DNA from: an uncultured beta proteobacterium
GTDB lineage: Bacteria; Pseudomonadota; Gammaproteobacteria; Burkholderiales; Burkholderiaceae_C
Direction: 5' to 3'
Length of the DNA: 49,568 nucleotides
Assembly (NCBI GenBank): GCA_903869595.1
Contig: CAIPZV010000023.1
Location: 1 to 49,568, forward strand
The position numbers were made by a program, and so were the translations under genes. The notes beneath the pieces were generated by a model that had not been told where the DNA came from, searched no databases, and saw only the letters and a list, made by a program, of their open reading frames with translations. This document shows, piece after piece, positions 24,050-33,361 of this stretch (its first letter is position 1; every line of letters begins with the position of its first letter).

Positions 24050-25240
24050 CTAAAACGTTTCAATTCCCAAAATACGCGCCGCGTCCAGGGCGGTCGCCCG
24101 TGCCGCCTGCGCGCTGTCGGCCGTCAGGGTCAGGTGGCCCATCTTGCGTCCGGGCCGAGCCTCGCGCTTGCCGTACAAGTGCAAATGCGCGCCAGGCAGC
24201 GCCAGCACTGCGTCCCAGGGCGGCGTCTTGTCCGAGCCGGGGCCCCAAATATTGCCCAATATATTGAGCATCACGGCAGCGCTGTGCTGGCGCGGCTGGG
24301 TCAGGGGCAGGCCCGCCAGGGTGCGCACTTGCAAATCAAATTGCGACTGGTCGCAGGCGTCTAGCGTGTAGTGGCCGCTGTTGTGCGGGCGCGGCGCGAT
24401 CTCGTTGACCACCAGGCTGCCGTCTTGCAAGGCAAAAAACTCCACGCACAACACGCCCACATAGTCCAAACCTTGGGCAATCGCGCGGGCGGCTTGTACC
24501 GCTTGCGCAGCCAGCGGGGCCGGGACATTACCTTCAAACACCTCGGTCACCGCCAAAATTCCGGCGCGGTGCAAATTGCGCTGCACCGGGAAATCCACCA
24601 TGGCGCCGTCGGCACCGCGCGCCAGGATGACCGAGCACTCCAGCGCCAGCGGCAGCATTTTTTCCAGCACGCAAACTTGTTCTTTCAAATCGGCAAAAGC
24701 CTGACGCAGTTGGGCGCGGTCGGCCACCCGCACCTGCCCTTTGCCGTCATAGCCCATGCGGGCGGTTTTCAGGATGCCGGGCAACAAATCCGCAGGTGCC
24801 GCCTCCACGTCCGCCGCACTGGCGATGGCGGCAAAGGGCGCGCAAGGCACGCCGCAGCGCACGAAGTGGGCCTTCTCGGCCAGCCGGTCTTGGGCAATCG
24901 CTACCGCTTGGGCGCCCGGTGCCACGGTGCGCGTGGCGGCTAGGGTAGCCAGCGCATCGGCGGGCACGTTTTCAAATTCGGTGGTGATGGCGCCGCACAG
25001 CGCGGCCAGTTGCGCCAGGCCCTGCGGGCCTTGATAGGCACTTTGGATGTGGTGGTGGCTGACGCGCCCGGCGGGGCTGTCGGCGTCCGGGTCTAGCACT
25101 GCCGTCTCAAAACCCATGGCTTGGGCGGCATGGACAAACATACGGCCCAGTTGGCCGCCGCCCATAACGCCCAGCGTCACCGGCCCGATGCCTGCCCCGG
25201 CTTGCACGGCGCCCGGAAGCAGCGCAGCGCTAGCACTCAT
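24050..25240 (-). CDS. purK: 5-(carboxyamino)imidazole ribonucleotide synthase
   Basis: A 396-residue ATP-grasp enzyme that carboxylates AIR to N5-CAIR using ATP and bicarbonate in purine synthesis. The N-terminus [34 protein letters not shown] is the PurK glycine-rich start; [41 protein letters not shown] and [24 protein letters not shown] are all typical. Its start codon overlaps the purE stop by four bases (ATGA), so the two form a coupled operon whose products act one after the other. Confidence 0.96.
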   Translation of the reverse strand: MSASAALLPGAVQAGAGIGPVTLGVMGGGQLGRMFVHAAQAMGFETAVLDPDADSPAGRVSHHHIQSAYQGPQGLAQLAALCGAITTEFENVPADALATLAATRTVAPGAQAVAIAQDRLAEKAHFVRCGVPCAPFAAIASAADVEAAPADLLPGILKTARMGYDGKGQVRVADRAQLRQAFADLKEQVCVLEKMLPLALECSVILARGADGAMVDFPVQRNLHRAGILAVTEVFEGNVPAPLAAQAVQAARAIAQGLDYVGVLCVEFFALQDGSLVVNEIAPRPHNSGHYTLDACDQSQFDLQVRTLAGLPLTQPRQHSAAVMLNILGNIWGPGSDKTPPWDAVLALPGAHLHLYGKREARPGRKMGHLTLTADSAQAARATALDAARILGIETF

Positions 25241-25755
25241 AAACCGGCCAGCCCGTCGGCCAGCCCAGTCACCGGCAAATCTTGTTCGCGCGCGGCGCGG
25301 GTCTGCTCGGCGCGGTAGGCATCGAGTTGTTTGGCAAGCGCCGCATCGTGCGCCGCCAGCATGGCCACGGCAAACAAGGCCGCATTGGCCGCACCGGCTG
25401 CGCCGATGGCAAAAGTGGCCACCGGTATGCCTTTGGGCATTTGCACAATGCTGTGCAGAGAATCAACACCTTGCAAATGCTTGCTCGGTACCGGCACGCC
25501 CAGCACCGGCACCGTGGTTTTGCAGGCCAGCATGCCCGGCAAATGTGCGGCTCCGCCAGCGCCCGCGATGATGGCGCGCAAGCCCCGGCCCTGGGCTGCT
25601 TGCGCAAATGCGAACATATCGTCCGGCATGCGGTGCGCCGAAAGCACGCGCGCTTCAAAGGCGATGCCAAACTGTTGGAGAATCTGCACTGCGTGCTGCA
25701 TGGTGTCCCAGTCGGAACTGGAACCCATGACGACCGCGATGGGTGTGGTGCTCAT
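25237..25755 (-). CDS. purE: N5-CAIR mutase
   Basis: A 172-residue class I PurE, converting N5-CAIR to CAIR, the step after Pur[13 protein letters not shown] binds the phosphate, VLSAHRMPD contains the active-site histidine and [14 protein letters not shown] is the closing family motif. The ATG at 25755 ([13 protein letters not shown]) is chosen; the frame is open upstream to 25812. It heads the purE-purK operon and is divergent from the cnoX-like gene, 102 bases away. Confidence 0.96.
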   Translation of the reverse strand: MSTTPIAVVMGSSSDWDTMQHAVQILQQFGIAFEARVLSAHRMPDDMFAFAQAAQGRGLRAIIAGAGGAAHLPGMLACKTTVPVLGVPVPSKHLQGVDSLHSIVQMPKGIPVATFAIGAAGAANAALFAVAMLAAHDAALAKQLDAYRAEQTRAAREQDLPVTGLADGLAGL

Positions 25756-25857
25756 AGGGTTGGAAACAGCGCTTGGCACCTGCGCCCGAGGATCAGACGG
25801 CAGCCGTGCCACGAGGCTAGACGCCTAATTTTACGTTTTCACCCCGAGTAGCTTTTC

Positions 25858-26808
25858 ATGATCAACGTCACCCTGCAAAATTTTGAAACCGAAGTCATAG
25901 CCGCCTCGCACGACATTCCGGTGCTGTTGGACTTTTGGGCCCCGTGGTGCGGGCCTTGCAAAGTGATAGGGCCGCTGTTGGAAAAGGTGGAAACCGATTA
26001 CGCCGGGCGCTTCAAATTGGTCAAAATCGACTCGGACCAGGAGCAAGAACTCTCCAAAGCTTTTGGAATCCGCAGCATCCCCACCTGCGTGCTCTTGGTC
26101 GGCGGCAAACCGGTGGATGGATTCATGGGCGCCGTGCCCGAAAGCCAGATCAAGACTTTTTTAGACAAACACCTGCCCCCCGAAGGCGCCTCACTCACCG
26201 ACGCCGAAGACGCGCAGGCCCTGCTGGCGGCGGGCGATGTGGAAGCGGCGCTGCATAAATTGCAAGAAACCCTGGCCGCCGATCCGGCCAATGACGACGC
26301 GCGCCACGAACTGGTCAAGCTGCTGATTCACCACAACGCTCTGGAAGAAGCCAAAGCCGCGCTGGCTCCGGCCCTGGCGGCCATCCCGCGCCAAATCCGC
26401 TTTGACGCTTTGCACCATTTCTTAAATGCTATCGACTTTGTCAACACCGACCCGCGCGGCAACTGGGAACTAGCGCAGTTTGACGAACTCCTTGCCGCCA
26501 ACAAGCGCGACTTTGATGCCCGCCTGGCCAAAGCCCGCGTGCTGATGGTGGAAGGCCAGTGGACGGTCGCCATGGACGAGCTGCTGGAAATCATCATGCG
26601 CGACAAAGCCTGGGGCGACGCGGTACCGCGCAAAACCTTTGTGGCGATTTTGGAATTGCTCACCCCGCCCAAAGCCAAAGGCGCCGTCCAAGATACCGGT
26701 AAAACCGCCGGTGGTATTGAGCTCGCGGGCAAAGTCGTCGCCGAAACCGACCCGCAAGCGCAAATGGTCGCGACCTACCGGCGCAAGCTGAGCATGGCGC
26801 TGAATTAA
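25858..26808 (+). CDS. Thioredoxin-TPR co-chaperone (CnoX/YbbN-like)
   Basis: A 316-residue protein: a thioredoxin domain (about 1-105) with an intact WAPWCGPCK active site, then TPR-like helices (DAQALLAAGDVEAALHKLQETLAADP; RHELVKLLIHHNALEEAKAAL; LAKARVLMVEGQWTVAMDELLEII) to the end. E. coli CnoX has lost the CxxC, so this homologue keeps reductase chemistry, as is known for many non-enteric family members. Expected in the cytosol, protecting proteins from oxidative over-oxidation and handing them to GroEL or DnaK. It is divergent from purE and is followed by a TA pair. Confidence 0.9.
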   Translation: MINVTLQNFETEVIAASHDIPVLLDFWAPWCGPCKVIGPLLEKVETDYAGRFKLVKIDSDQEQELSKAFGIRSIPTCVLLVGGKPVDGFMGAVPESQIKTFLDKHLPPEGASLTDAEDAQALLAAGDVEAALHKLQETLAADPANDDARHELVKLLIHHNALEEAKAALAPALAAIPRQIRFDALHHFLNAIDFVNTDPRGNWELAQFDELLAANKRDFDARLAKARVLMVEGQWTVAMDELLEIIMRDKAWGDAVPRKTFVAILELLTPPKAKGAVQDTGKTAGGIELAGKVVAETDPQAQMVATYRRKLSMALN

Positions 26809-26828
26809 TTGCCTGTGCGGAACAGCAG

Positions 26829-26853
26829 TCAATGATTACATAGCAATCATTGA
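26829..26853. promoter_or_regulatory. Inverted-repeat operator of the FitAB-like pair
   Basis: TCAATGATT at 26829-26837 and its perfect inverse AATCATTGA at 26845-26853 are separated by 7 bases; ATTGATTACA then repeats the half-site in direct orientation further on. It lies 40 bases before the antitoxin start. FitAB bind such sites in known systems, so this is the likely autoregulatory operator. The sequence is noticeably richer in A/T than its surroundings. Confidence 0.75.
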
Positions 26854-26892
26854 TTACAATTGTCCACACTCCAAAGTTGCTAGGGGCCCGCC

Positions 26893-27135
26893 ATGGCAAG
26901 CATCACGATTCGTAACCTTGACGACAATATCAAACAACGGCTGCGCGTGCGCGCCGCGGTGAACGGACGTTCTATGGAAGAGGAAGCGCGAGAGATATTG
27001 CGCCGAGTAATGGGTGAGCGCGCACCGACCCTCAACCTGGCCGAGGCCATCAGCGCCCGCCTAACACCGGGCATGCGCGCTGATCTAGAACTAGCGCCGC
27101 GCGAAGCGATACGCGAACCTTCCGATTTAGCTTAG
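26893..27135 (+). CDS. FitA-like ribbon-helix-helix antitoxin
   Basis: An 80-residue protein. MASITIRNLDDNIKQRLRVRAAVNGRSMEEEAREILRRVM is a ribbon-helix-helix (Arc-type) domain as in FitA, and the remaining 40 residues (LAEAISARLTPGMRADLELAPREAIR) would bind the toxin. It is preceded by a perfect inverted repeat and followed 8 bases later by a PIN-domain gene. Together they are a complete VapBC/FitAB-type TA module. Confidence 0.88.
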   Translation: MASITIRNLDDNIKQRLRVRAAVNGRSMEEEAREILRRVMGERAPTLNLAEAISARLTPGMRADLELAPREAIREPSDLA

Positions 27136-27143
27136 TCGCGACC

Positions 27144-27569
27144 ATGATCGTCCTGGACACCAATGTCCTATCGGAGTTGTTGCGCCCCTTGCCCGATGCG
27201 CGGCTGGTGGCTTGGCTTGCCGCGCAGGATGGAGCGGCGGTGTATTTCACTACAGTGGGCGAAGCCGAACTGCGCTATGGCCTAGCACTGCTGCCCGAAG
27301 GCAAGCGGCGCACGGCTTTGGCCCAAGCGGTGCAAGAAATACTCGCAGAAGACTTTCGCGACCGCATCCTCGTTTTCGATCGCGCAGCTGCCAATGTCTA
27401 TGCGCACATCGCTGCGTCGCGCCGCGCAGCAGGCCGACCGATGAGCCAATTGGATTGTCAAATCGCAGCCATTGCGCGTGTCCAAGGCGCAGCGCTAGCA
27501 ACCCGCAACACCTCCGACTTTCAAGCTTGCGGCATAGAAATTATCGACCCCTGGCAAGCGCCAGCGTGA
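27144..27569 (+). CDS. FitB-like PIN-domain toxin
   Basis: A 141-residue PIN protein of the FitB/VapC type, a Mg-dependent RNase. MIVLDTNVLSELLRP carries the first acidic residue (Asp5), VGEAELRYGLALLPEGKRR the second, MSQLDCQIAAIARVQGAALATRNTSDF the third and fourth, and the end is a typical closing strand (IEIIDPWQAP). All catalytic positions appear intact, so the toxin should be active. It is convergent to purC, 45 bases away. Confidence 0.88.
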   Translation: MIVLDTNVLSELLRPLPDARLVAWLAAQDGAAVYFTTVGEAELRYGLALLPEGKRRTALAQAVQEILAEDFRDRILVFDRAAANVYAHIAASRRAAGRPMSQLDCQIAAIARVQGAALATRNTSDFQACGIEIIDPWQAPA

Positions 27570-27614
27570 AGACGGGATTCGCAGCGCGCAAGGCCTCAAC
27601 ACCTTGCATGCATT

Positions 27615-28523
27615 TCACGCCGTCAAGCGCTGTAAAGCCTCTTGGTATTTCGCCGCAGTTTGCGCAATCACCGCATCTGGCACGCGGGGTGCAGGCGGGG
27701 TTTTGCTCCAGGGTTTGCCATCGACTTGTGCGGCCTCCAGCCAATCGCGTACAAACTGTTTGTCGTAGCTCGGCGGGTTGCTGCCTTCGGCGTAGCTTTC
27801 CAACGGCCAGTAGCGCGAGGAATCGGGGGTTAGCACTTCGTCCATCAGCGTCAGCGTGCCTTCCGCGTCCAAGCCGAATTCAAATTTGGTGTCAGCAATG
27901 ATGATGCCCTTGGTCAGCGCAAAGGCCGCTGCCGCTTCGTACAGTGCGATGCTGATATCGCGAATGCGCGTAGCCAAGTCCAGACCGATCATGTCCACCG
28001 TTTGTGCAAAAGTGATGTTTTCATCATGCTCGCCCACGGCGGCTTTGGCAGCAGGCGTATAAATCGATGTCGGCAGGCGCGAGGCATTGCGCAAACCCGG
28101 CGGCAAGGCCACATCGCAGACCGCGCCATTGGCTTGGTATTCCTTCCAGCCGCTGCCCGCTAAGTAGCCGCGCACCACGGCCTCGACGGGTAAGGGCTTG
28201 AGCCTTTTCACCAGCATGCTGCGGCCTTGCACTTGCGCCACTTCGTCCGGCGCGACCACGCTTTCGGGCGCTTCGCCGGTCAGGTGGATGGGGCACAGGT
28301 TCAGGCCTTGGGGGCCGAATTTCTCAAACCAGAACAAAGCCATTTGCGTAAGCAAAGCGCCCTTGCCGGGAATGGGCTCGCCCATGATCACGTCAAAGGC
28401 GCTGAGCCGGTCGCTGGCGACCATCAGGATGCGGTCGCTACCGACGGCGTAGTTGTCGCGAACTTTGCCGCGTGCCAGCAATGGCAGGGAATGCAGGGTG
28501 GAGGTGTGTAGGGAAGAAGCCAT
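27615..28523 (-). CDS. purC: Phosphoribosylaminoimidazole-succinocarboxamide synthase
   Basis: A 302-residue SAICAR synthase joining CAIR with aspartate in purine synthesis. [41 protein letters not shown] and [18 protein letters not shown] are the substrate- and nucleotide-binding motifs, and [12 protein letters not shown] is the aspartate-side motif. The ATG at 28523 is preferred to a GTG at 28532. It is the longer form found in many Proteobacteria. It is separated from purE-purK by the FitAB and CnoX genes and is upstream of nothing on its own strand; it follows fba with a 64-base gap. Confidence 0.95.
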   Translation of the reverse strand: MASSLHTSTLHSLPLLARGKVRDNYAVGSDRILMVASDRLSAFDVIMGEPIPGKGALLTQMALFWFEKFGPQGLNLCPIHLTGEAPESVVAPDEVAQVQGRSMLVKRLKPLPVEAVVRGYLAGSGWKEYQANGAVCDVALPPGLRNASRLPTSIYTPAAKAAVGEHDENITFAQTVDMIGLDLATRIRDISIALYEAAAAFALTKGIIIADTKFEFGLDAEGTLTLMDEVLTPDSSRYWPLESYAEGSNPPSYDKQFVRDWLEAAQVDGKPWSKTPPAPRVPDAVIAQTAAKYQEALQRLTA

Positions 28524-28587
28524 AAGCAGCACTGTAGCGCAGGCGGGTGCGCCATCGGCCGTTTGCTGCTAAACAACTCGGCCCAGA

Positions 28588-29652
28588 TTAATGCACTACT
28601 TGCGCCAGCTCGCCCCTGCTGTAGCGCGCGGCGACTACGCTCAGCGTATCGCCTCTGACCTTAGCGCCCTGGCCTTCGCAGCCGAACTCGACATAGCGCG
28701 CTTTGACCAATTGCTTGGCCGCTTCGCGCGCCGGTTTGAGCCAGTCACGGGCGTCAAACTTGTCCGGGTTCTCGGCCAAAAATTTACGGCAGGCTGCCGT
28801 CATAGCCAAGCGGATGTCGGTGTCGATATTGATCTTGCGCACGCCAAACTGAATCGCTTTTTGGATTTCGGCCACCGGCACGCCATAGGTCTCTTTCATC
28901 TTGCCGCCATAAGCATTGATCATGGCCAGCATCTCTTGCGGCACGCTACTGGAGCCATGCATCACCAGGTGTGTATTGGGCAAGCGGCGGTTGATTTCTT
29001 TGATGCGGTCAATCGCCAAAATATCGCCCGTGGGCTGGCGGGTAAATTTGTAGGCGCCGTGGCTGGTGCCAATGGCAATCGCCAGCGCATCGAGCTGTGT
29101 GCGTTGCACGAAATCAGCGGCCTGCTCCGGGTCGGTCAGTAATTGCTCGCGCGTCATGGTGGCGTCGGTGCCGTGGCCGTCTTCTTTGTCGCCCTTCATG
29201 GTTTCTAGTGAACCCAGGCAGCCCAATTCGCCTTCCACGGTAACGCCCAGTTTGTGCGCCATGTCCACCACTTGGCGCGTCACGTCCACGTTGTATTCGT
29301 AGCTGGCAATCGTCTTGCCGTCGCCTTCCAAACTACCATCCATCATCACCGAGCTAAAGCCCAGGTTGATCGCGCCCTGGCACACCGCCGGGCTTTGGCC
29401 GTGGTCTTGGTGCATAACGACCGGAACATGCGGATAGGTTTCGATGGCGGCTTGAATCAGGTGTTTGAGGAAGGCCTCGCCTGCGTACTTGCGCGCACCG
29501 GCGCTCGCTTGCATGATGACCGGGGCGCCTACTTCGTTGGCAGCCTCCATGATGGCCTGGACTTGCTCCAGGTTGTTGACATTAAAAGCAGGGATGCCGT
29601 AGCCGTGGGTGGCGGCGTGGTCCAGCAATTCGCGCATTGAGACGAGGGCCAT
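28588..29652 (-). CDS. fba: Fructose-1,6-bisphosphate aldolase, class II
   Basis: A 354-residue class II aldolase that splits fructose bisphosphate, using zinc. [10 protein letters not shown] (the catalytic Asp and first zinc His), [34 protein letters not shown] and [15 protein letters not shown] are characteristic of the Calvin/gluconeogenic type (CbbA-like). GGAG lies 9 bases before the ATG. It follows pyk across a 194-base gap that contains a large hairpin, so the two may be expressed separately. Used for glycolysis/gluconeogenesis. Confidence 0.96.
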   Translation of the reverse strand: MALVSMRELLDHAATHGYGIPAFNVNNLEQVQAIMEAANEVGAPVIMQASAGARKYAGEAFLKHLIQAAIETYPHVPVVMHQDHGQSPAVCQGAINLGFSSVMMDGSLEGDGKTIASYEYNVDVTRQVVDMAHKLGVTVEGELGCLGSLETMKGDKEDGHGTDATMTREQLLTDPEQAADFVQRTQLDALAIAIGTSHGAYKFTRQPTGDILAIDRIKEINRRLPNTHLVMHGSSSVPQEMLAMINAYGGKMKETYGVPVAEIQKAIQFGVRKINIDTDIRLAMTAACRKFLAENPDKFDARDWLKPAREAAKQLVKARYVEFGCEGQGAKVRGDTLSVVAARYSRGELAQVVH

Positions 29653-29745
29653 GGGGGTTCTCCGGGGGGTTGGTAACCGCTTGGTAACTTGTACCGATAT
29701 GCGATTCTATTGAGATTTTCCCCATCCTGTCACCTGTGCGCGCCC

Positions 29746-29822
29746 GAGGCCAATCAGGCTGAGTCCGGGCTCCTCATGACGCGAGCGAGAAATCGTCGCC
29801 CGGCCTCAGCCCGATTGGCCTC
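29746..29822. repeat. Large hairpin between pyk and fba
   Basis: GAGGCCAATCAGGCTGAG at 29746-29763 pairs with CTCAGCCCGATTGGCCTC at 29805-29822 with one mismatch, and inside it CCGGGC (29765-29770) pairs with GCCCGG (29798-29803). Outside the arms GCGCGCC (29739-29745) faces GGCGCGC (29829-29835), so the stem could be still longer. It sits in the pyk-fba gap. It is unlike the palindromes at 22610, 23889 and 32574. It may act as an attenuating or transcript-stabilising structure. Confidence 0.75.
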
Positions 29823-29846
29823 TGCGATGGCGCGCCTATGCAGCGT

Positions 29847-31280
29847 TTAGGAGACGCGGCAAACCTTCATCATGTTGGTGCCACCAGGCGCGCCCATGGG
29901 TTCGCCGCAGGTGATGGCATAGACATCGCCGCTGGAAACAATGCCCAGCTTTTTGAGTTGCGCTTCGGCATCGCTCAGCGCGGTGTCACGGTCTTTGCTG
30001 CTGCTCATCAGCAAAGGGCGCACATTACGGTACAGCGTCATGCGGCGCTGGCTGGCTACGTTGGGGGTGAGCGCGTAAATCGGCACTTGAATCAAATGGC
30101 GGCTCATCCACAAAGCGGTCGATCCGCTGTCGGTCATGGCCACAATCGCTTTGGCGCCCAGGTGGTGCGCGGTAAACAGCGCGCCCATGGCGATCGACTG
30201 GTCGATGTGCTCAAACGTCTTGCCGATGAAGTCAGTTTCCAGTTTCACCGATTCGCCCGCTTCCGCAGCGACACAAATCTGCGCCATTTCACGCACCGTT
30301 TCTAAAGGGTAGTTACCGGCGGCGGTTTCTGCGGACAGCATCACAGCGTCGGTGCCGTCGAGCACCGCATTGGCCACGTCACTCACCTCTGCGCGCGTGG
30401 GCACCGGGTTGCTGATCATGGACTCCATCATCTGCGTGGCGGTGATGACGATTTTGTCATGCTCGCGCGCCATCTTGATCATGCGCTTTTGCAGCGCAGG
30501 CACAGCGGCGTTGCCGACTTCCACCGCCAGGTCGCCACGCGCGACCATGATGCCATCCGATGCCAGCAAAATTTCTTCCAGCTTGGGGATGGCCTCGGCA
30601 CGCTCAATCTTGGCGATCAGGCCGGGTTTGTGGTTGAACTCAGCCGCAGCCACGTTGCACAACTGGCGCGCCATTTCCATGTCAGTCGCGCATTTGGGGA
30701 AACTCACCGCCACATAGTCGGCTTTGAAAGCCATGGCGGTGCGGATGTCTTCCATATCCTTGGCCGTCAGCGCCGGTGCGGTCAGGCCGCCGCCTTGTTT
30801 GTTAATGCCCTTATTGTTGGACAGCACGCCGCCCAGCTTGACGGTGGTGTGCACTTGCTGGCCTTGCACTCTGTCCACCACCATGACGATGATGCCGTCG
30901 TTCAGCAGCAGCACATCGCCCGCCTTCACCTCTTGCGGTAGCGATTTGTAGTCCAGGCCCACCGCGTTGACATCGCCCAGTTCGGTGCGACCGGCGTCCA
31001 AAATAAAAGGCTGGCCGTGCTCTAAAAAAACCTTACCTTCGGCAAACTTGCCGACGCGGATTTTTGGGCCTTGCAGGTCGGCCATGATGGCCACTTCACG
31101 CCCCGCACGTTTGGCTACTTCGCGCACCATGGTCGCGCGGTCGATATGGTCTTGCGCGGTGCCATGGCTGAAGTTCAGCCGCACCACATCGACGCCTTCG
31201 CGTATCAGGGCTTCTAGCATTTCCGGGTTACTGGAAGCGGGGCCCAGGGTGGCTACGATTTTGGTGGCGCGACGGGGCAT
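29847..31280 (-). CDS. pyk: Pyruvate kinase
   Basis: A 477-residue pyruvate kinase (PEP plus ADP to pyruvate plus ATP). MPRRATKIVATLGPASS, VRLNFSHGTAQDH, IMADLQGPKIRVG, GLIAKIERAEAIPKLEEIL (catalytic lysine), DGIMVARGDLAVEVG and the signature TATQMMESMISNPVPTRAEVSDVANAVLDG are all present, followed by the C-terminal domain. It is upstream of fba on the same strand. Together they form a lower-glycolysis/gluconeogenesis cluster. Confidence 0.97.
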   Translation of the reverse strand: MPRRATKIVATLGPASSNPEMLEALIREGVDVVRLNFSHGTAQDHIDRATMVREVAKRAGREVAIMADLQGPKIRVGKFAEGKVFLEHGQPFILDAGRTELGDVNAVGLDYKSLPQEVKAGDVLLLNDGIIVMVVDRVQGQQVHTTVKLGGVLSNNKGINKQGGGLTAPALTAKDMEDIRTAMAFKADYVAVSFPKCATDMEMARQLCNVAAAEFNHKPGLIAKIERAEAIPKLEEILLASDGIMVARGDLAVEVGNAAVPALQKRMIKMAREHDKIVITATQMMESMISNPVPTRAEVSDVANAVLDGTDAVMLSAETAAGNYPLETVREMAQICVAAEAGESVKLETDFIGKTFEHIDQSIAMGALFTAHHLGAKAIVAMTDSGSTALWMSRHLIQVPIYALTPNVASQRRMTLYRNVRPLLMSSSKDRDTALSDAEAQLKKLGIVSSGDVYAITCGEPMGAPGGTNMMKVCRVS

Positions 31281-31352
31281 GGTGACAGCTTTCTGAAATG
31301 AAAACGCATGGTTCGGAAGGATTCTTATTGTCCCACGGGGGAAGGCCCCTGG

Positions 31353-32534
31353 TTACATCACAGCATCAAGGGCTGGCACGCTGTCGATCACGCCACCGCC
31401 CAGGCACACCTCACCGTCATACAGCACGGCCGATTGACCGGGCGTCACGGCCCACTGCGCTTGGTCAAAGCCCAGGCTAAATAGCGCGCCATCGCTGGCC
31501 TGCAGCGCGCACGCGCTGTCGCTCTGGCGGTAGCGGGTCTTGGCCGCAAAAGCCACATGGCACGCAGGCGCACTGCCCGCCACCCAGCTCGCATCCGCAG
31601 CGCTCAGCGACTGCGACAGCAGCCATGGATGTTCATGCCCCTGCACCACCCACAAGGTATTGGTCTGCATGTCTTTGCGCGCTACGAACCAAGGCGTGTG
31701 TTCGCCACCGCCTTTTTGCGCGCCACGCGCCTTCAGGCCGCCAATGCCCAAACCCTGGCGCTGACCTAGTGTGTAAAAGGACAAGCCCACGTGCTGGCCA
31801 ATGGTGTGGCCTTTGGGGTTTTTAATCGGGCCGGGTTCTTTGGCGATATAGCGATTCAGAAACTCTCGAAACGGACGTTCGCCAATAAAGCAAATGCCGG
31901 TTGAATCTTTCTTTTTGGCGTTGGGTAGGCCGATCTCGTCGGCAATACGGCGCACCTCGGTTTTGTGCAACTCACCCACCGGAAATAAGGTTTTGGACAA
32001 CTGCGCTTGGTTAAGCCGGTGCAAAAAATAGCTTTGGTCTTTGGAGGCATCCAAACCCTTGAGCAGTTCAAACAAAGCGCTGGCTTGGTTTTGCCGCACG
32101 CGCGCGTAATGGCCGGTGGCAATGCAGTCTGCGCCCAGGCGCATGGCGTGGTCTAAAAAGGCTTTGAACTTGATCTCGGCATTACACAAAATATCCGGGT
32201 TGGGCGTGCGCCCGGCCTGGTATTCGCGCAAAAACTCGGCAAACACGCGGTCCTTGTAATCGGCGGCAAAGTTGACGTGCTCAATCTCAATGCCCAGCAC
32301 ATCGGCTACGGCTGCGGCGTCGATAAAGTCTTCGTTGGAAGTGCAATAGCCGGGGTCGCTTTCCAGCGCGTCGGCATCGGGGGCGCGGTCATCGTCTTCC
32401 CAATTTTTCATGAAGATGCCCACCACCTCATGGCCTTGCTTTTGCAGCAAATAGGCGGTGACTGCCGAGTCCACGCCACCGCTTAGGCCCACCACAATGC
32501 GTTGTTTTTTGGGGTGCTTCGGTGCGGCGCTCAT
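31353..32534 (-). CDS. mnmA: tRNA-specific 2-thiouridylase
   Basis: A 393-residue enzyme that thiolates U34 of Lys, Glu and Gln tRNAs. [15 protein letters not shown] is the PP-loop, [12 protein letters not shown] carries the first catalytic cysteine, and [10 protein letters not shown] the second; [17 protein letters not shown] is the central domain and CLGGGVID the end. The ATG at 32534 gives a complete product. It is preceded, 170 bases upstream, by a Nudix gene on the same strand, the order seen in E. coli (nudJ-mnmA), although here a repeat separates them. Confidence 0.97.
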   Translation of the reverse strand: MSAAPKHPKKQRIVVGLSGGVDSAVTAYLLQKQGHEVVGIFMKNWEDDDRAPDADALESDPGYCTSNEDFIDAAAVADVLGIEIEHVNFAADYKDRVFAEFLREYQAGRTPNPDILCNAEIKFKAFLDHAMRLGADCIATGHYARVRQNQASALFELLKGLDASKDQSYFLHRLNQAQLSKTLFPVGELHKTEVRRIADEIGLPNAKKKDSTGICFIGERPFREFLNRYIAKEPGPIKNPKGHTIGQHVGLSFYTLGQRQGLGIGGLKARGAQKGGGEHTPWFVARKDMQTNTLWVVQGHEHPWLLSQSLSAADASWVAGSAPACHVAFAAKTRYRQSDSACALQASDGALFSLGFDQAQWAVTPGQSAVLYDGEVCLGGGVIDSVPALDAVM

Positions 32535-32573
32535 GGGGCGATTTTAGGCCTGCGCGCGCGCGCCATTGGGCCG

Positions 32574-32677
32574 CCATTGCGAGGCTGCAGGCCCTGGGGA
32601 TCTATGGCGCTTTGCTTTAGCCTACAAAGCCTCATGCCGACATGGACTGCCACGTCGCTAGCGCTCCTCGCAGTGAC
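32574..32677. repeat. Intergenic palindromic repeat, copy C (degenerate)
   Basis: Left half CCATTGCGAGGCTGCAGGCC... and GGGGATCTATGG; right half, read backwards, begins GTCACTGCGAGGAGCGCTAGCG and reaches the core around GCAGTCCATG. It matches copies A and B in the half-site core (CATTGCGAG / GCAATCCAT) but is longer and more worn. It lies between mnmA and the Nudix gene. Confidence 0.6.
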
Positions 32678-32704
32678 CCGCCCAGGCGGAACTTCCCGCT
32701 GTAA

Positions 32705-33214
32705 TCAAATTTCCCGCCCGCTCGCATACACGCTGGCGTCGGTATGCAATACATCCATCGGATAGCGCCGCCCGGCCAAATAGTCTTCCATACATTGCAA
32801 GACCAGAGGGCTGCGGTGCAGCGCTGCGCTGGCGCGTACTTCGTCAGGCGTTAGCCACAAGGTGCGCACAATGCCGGTGTCCAGCTTGCGCTCTGCATCC
32901 AAGGCGCCCAAGCTGCCACAAAAGGCAAAGCGCATATAGCTGATGTCCGCGCCGCCCGGTCGCCCCGGCCCGTCGGGCATTTGCACGCGGGCCAGGTAGA
33001 TGCCGACCAGCGCCTCGGGCGTAAACGCAAATGCGGTTTCCTCCAAGGTCTCGCGCACACAGGCTTGCAGCAGCGATTCGCCCGGGTCCAGATGGCCTGC
33101 CGGGTTGTTCAGGCGCAGGCCTTCGGGGGTGTGCTCCTCCACCAGCAAAAACCGCCCCTCGCGTTCAATAATCGCGGCCACCGTGGTGGAAGGCTTGTAG
33201 CGCAAATCGTTCAT
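32705..33214 (-). CDS. Nudix hydrolase, NudJ-like
   Basis: A 169-residue Nudix hydrolase. The box is GHLDPGESLLQACVRETLEETAF; all metal-binding Glu positions are present, but the usual glycine after the last EE(T) is Ala. AAIIEREGRFLLVEEHTPEGLRLNNPAGHLDPGES is closest to NudJ (phosphatase on nucleoside and thiamine diphosphates). It is upstream of mnmA as in E. coli, which supports the NudJ assignment. A C-terminal extension ends YPMDVLHTDASVYASGREI. Confidence 0.88.
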   Translation of the reverse strand: MNDLRYKPSTTVAAIIEREGRFLLVEEHTPEGLRLNNPAGHLDPGESLLQACVRETLEETAFAFTPEALVGIYLARVQMPDGPGRPGGADISYMRFAFCGSLGALDAERKLDTGIVRTLWLTPDEVRASAALHRSPLVLQCMEDYLAGRRYPMDVLHTDASVYASGREI

Positions 33215-33361
33215 AGTGCAGGCTTTTGGAGGTGGCCTGGCTTATTCAGTCGTGCTGACTGCACCCACTGCTAAGCAATCCACCTTTGCGTTTTGCTTAA
33301 GGTCGGCTTGAGTCACCACCATGTTAGGTTCCCGGCGTTGGCGCAGTGCTGGGGCCATGGC

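Noticed and set aside
30352..30941. Plus-strand open frames inside pyk
   Set aside because: Shadows of the well-supported pyruvate kinase gene.
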